Part shown: positions 14,684 to 14,951 of the stretch, in pieces
Numbering within the stretch: the first letter of the stretch is position 1
Layout of the letters: each line of letters starts with the position of its first letter
NCBI GenBank assembly: GCA_964622775.1
Contig: CAZUSO010000069.1
Location: forward strand, 1 to 14,951
Length of the DNA stretch: 14,951 nucleotides
From: CAZUSO01 sp964622775
GTDB lineage: Bacteria > Bacteroidota > Bacteroidia > Chitinophagales > Chitinophagaceae
Direction of reading: 5' to 3'
The notes under the pieces: model-generated
What the model was told of the DNA's origin: nothing
The model's input: the letters and a program-made list of their open reading frames with translations, nothing else
Database searches by the model: none
Program-made: the position numbers and the translations under genes

Positions 14684-14740
14684 TGAATGCCACAGATGCT
14701 CAGATAATAAAAGGGTATCTGTGCATCCTGTGGCAATTCA
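14684..14740. repeat. 57-base imperfect palindrome (GCCACAG...CTGTGGC type)
   Basis: The left arm TGAAT + GCCACAGATGCTCAGATA (14684-14706) pairs with TATCTGTGCATCCTGTGGC + AATTCA (14716-14740), with one mismatch, single-base bulges and a 9-base loop. This is far beyond chance and should fold strongly in DNA or RNA. Sequences built on GCCACAGATGC occur as dispersed intergenic repeats in many environmental bacteria as far as I recall. No gene covers it once the SpmAB start is placed at 14540. Confidence 0.7.
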
Positions 14741-14951
14741 CTATTCACTCATAGCATGGCTGGCGTTTTTACCAACGATATAGAACAGGTGCGGCATTCT
14801 GGAGGCTCCCTCCCAATGGGTGTATCCCAGATGCTGCATGTGGTGTAAGGTTTTGTGTCATTCCGCAAAAACGTGCTGTCCTTCCGAAAAGAAAACCCCG
14901 GATTACGCTTAATCCGGTTAGGATTTTCGCATGGAGGAATCTCCCAATCGG
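14741..14951. other. Gene-free right end with intergenic repeat-like sequence
   Basis: No supportable gene is seen. CCGGATTA (14898-14905) and TAATCCGG (14910-14917) form a perfect 8-base stem with a 4-base loop. GTCATTCCG (14857-14865) and GTCCTTCCG (14878-14886) are near copies. GGAGG...CTCCCAAT...GG occurs in diverged form near 14800-14820 and 14934-14951. Such strings are usual in dispersed intergenic repeats. A 32-codon minus-strand frame (about 14839-14741) reads somewhat like protein (see findings) but is too short to call. Confidence 0.45.

Noticed and set aside
14541..14693. 51-residue N-terminal extension of the SpmA-SpmB protein
   Set aside because: The extension has no family match, reaches into the palindromic repeat, and the ATG at 14540 leads directly into the first membrane helix.
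1..14951. CRISPR arrays, tRNA or rRNA genes
   Set aside because: No regularly spaced long direct repeats, cloverleaf-like sequences or rRNA-like stretches were recognised on either strand by eye.

Overview
The window reads as chromosomal DNA from a member of the Bacteroidota, most likely a Chitinophagaceae-like soil or water bacterium (the phylum is well supported; the family is a guess). The evidence is two type IX secretion (T9SS) C-terminal sorting domains, a GLPGLI-family exported protein, several copies of the Bacteroidota -7 promoter motif TAnnTTTG, a LytS/LytTR two-gene pair, the short Bacteroidota form of arginine decarboxylase, and little sign of Shine-Dalgarno sequences.

Layout. 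Bases 1-68 hold the last 21 codons of a T9SS cargo gene. It converges on a second T9SS cargo gene (201-1940, minus), a seven-repeat FG-GAP/VCBS beta-propeller with an ASPIC/UnbV domain. A sensor histidine kinase and LytTR response regulator follow, overlapping by 35 bases (2241-3996, plus). They converge on a biosynthetic-type arginine decarboxylase (4137-5549, minus). A short divergent promoter region (5550-5728) then leads into a plus-strand run: LolE/FtsX-type permease (TTG start), a GNAT/FemAB-like acyltransferase joined by a TAATG overlap, an eIF1/SUI1-family protein and a DoxX-family membrane protein (5729-8794).

From about 8800 to 12600 the DNA is visibly more A+T-rich and looks like an accessory segment. 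It holds an IS4-type transposase remnant broken by at least three frameshifts and a 5' truncation (8835-9337), a small lipoprotein, a GLPGLI protein, a dispersed CAAAG/CTTTG-type repeat, a 73-residue two-helix membrane protein with a clear terminator, and a 275-residue lipoprotein of unknown function with a hydrophobic Ala/Gly-rich C-terminus. A control region crowded with palindromes and direct repeats (12389-12614) separates this lipoprotein from a divergent XRE-family regulator.

The right end holds a fused SpmA-SpmB membrane protein (13137-14540, minus), a strong 41-base hairpin between it and the XRE gene, and about 400 gene-free bases with a 57-base imperfect palindrome and other intergenic repeat sequence.

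The plus-strand run at 5729-8794 looks like ordinary core genes. The best candidate for something undescribed is the lipoprotein / small membrane protein pair with its divergent XRE regulator (11104-13058). It has the layout of a small regulated export or toxin-immunity module, but nothing in the sequence proves that function.
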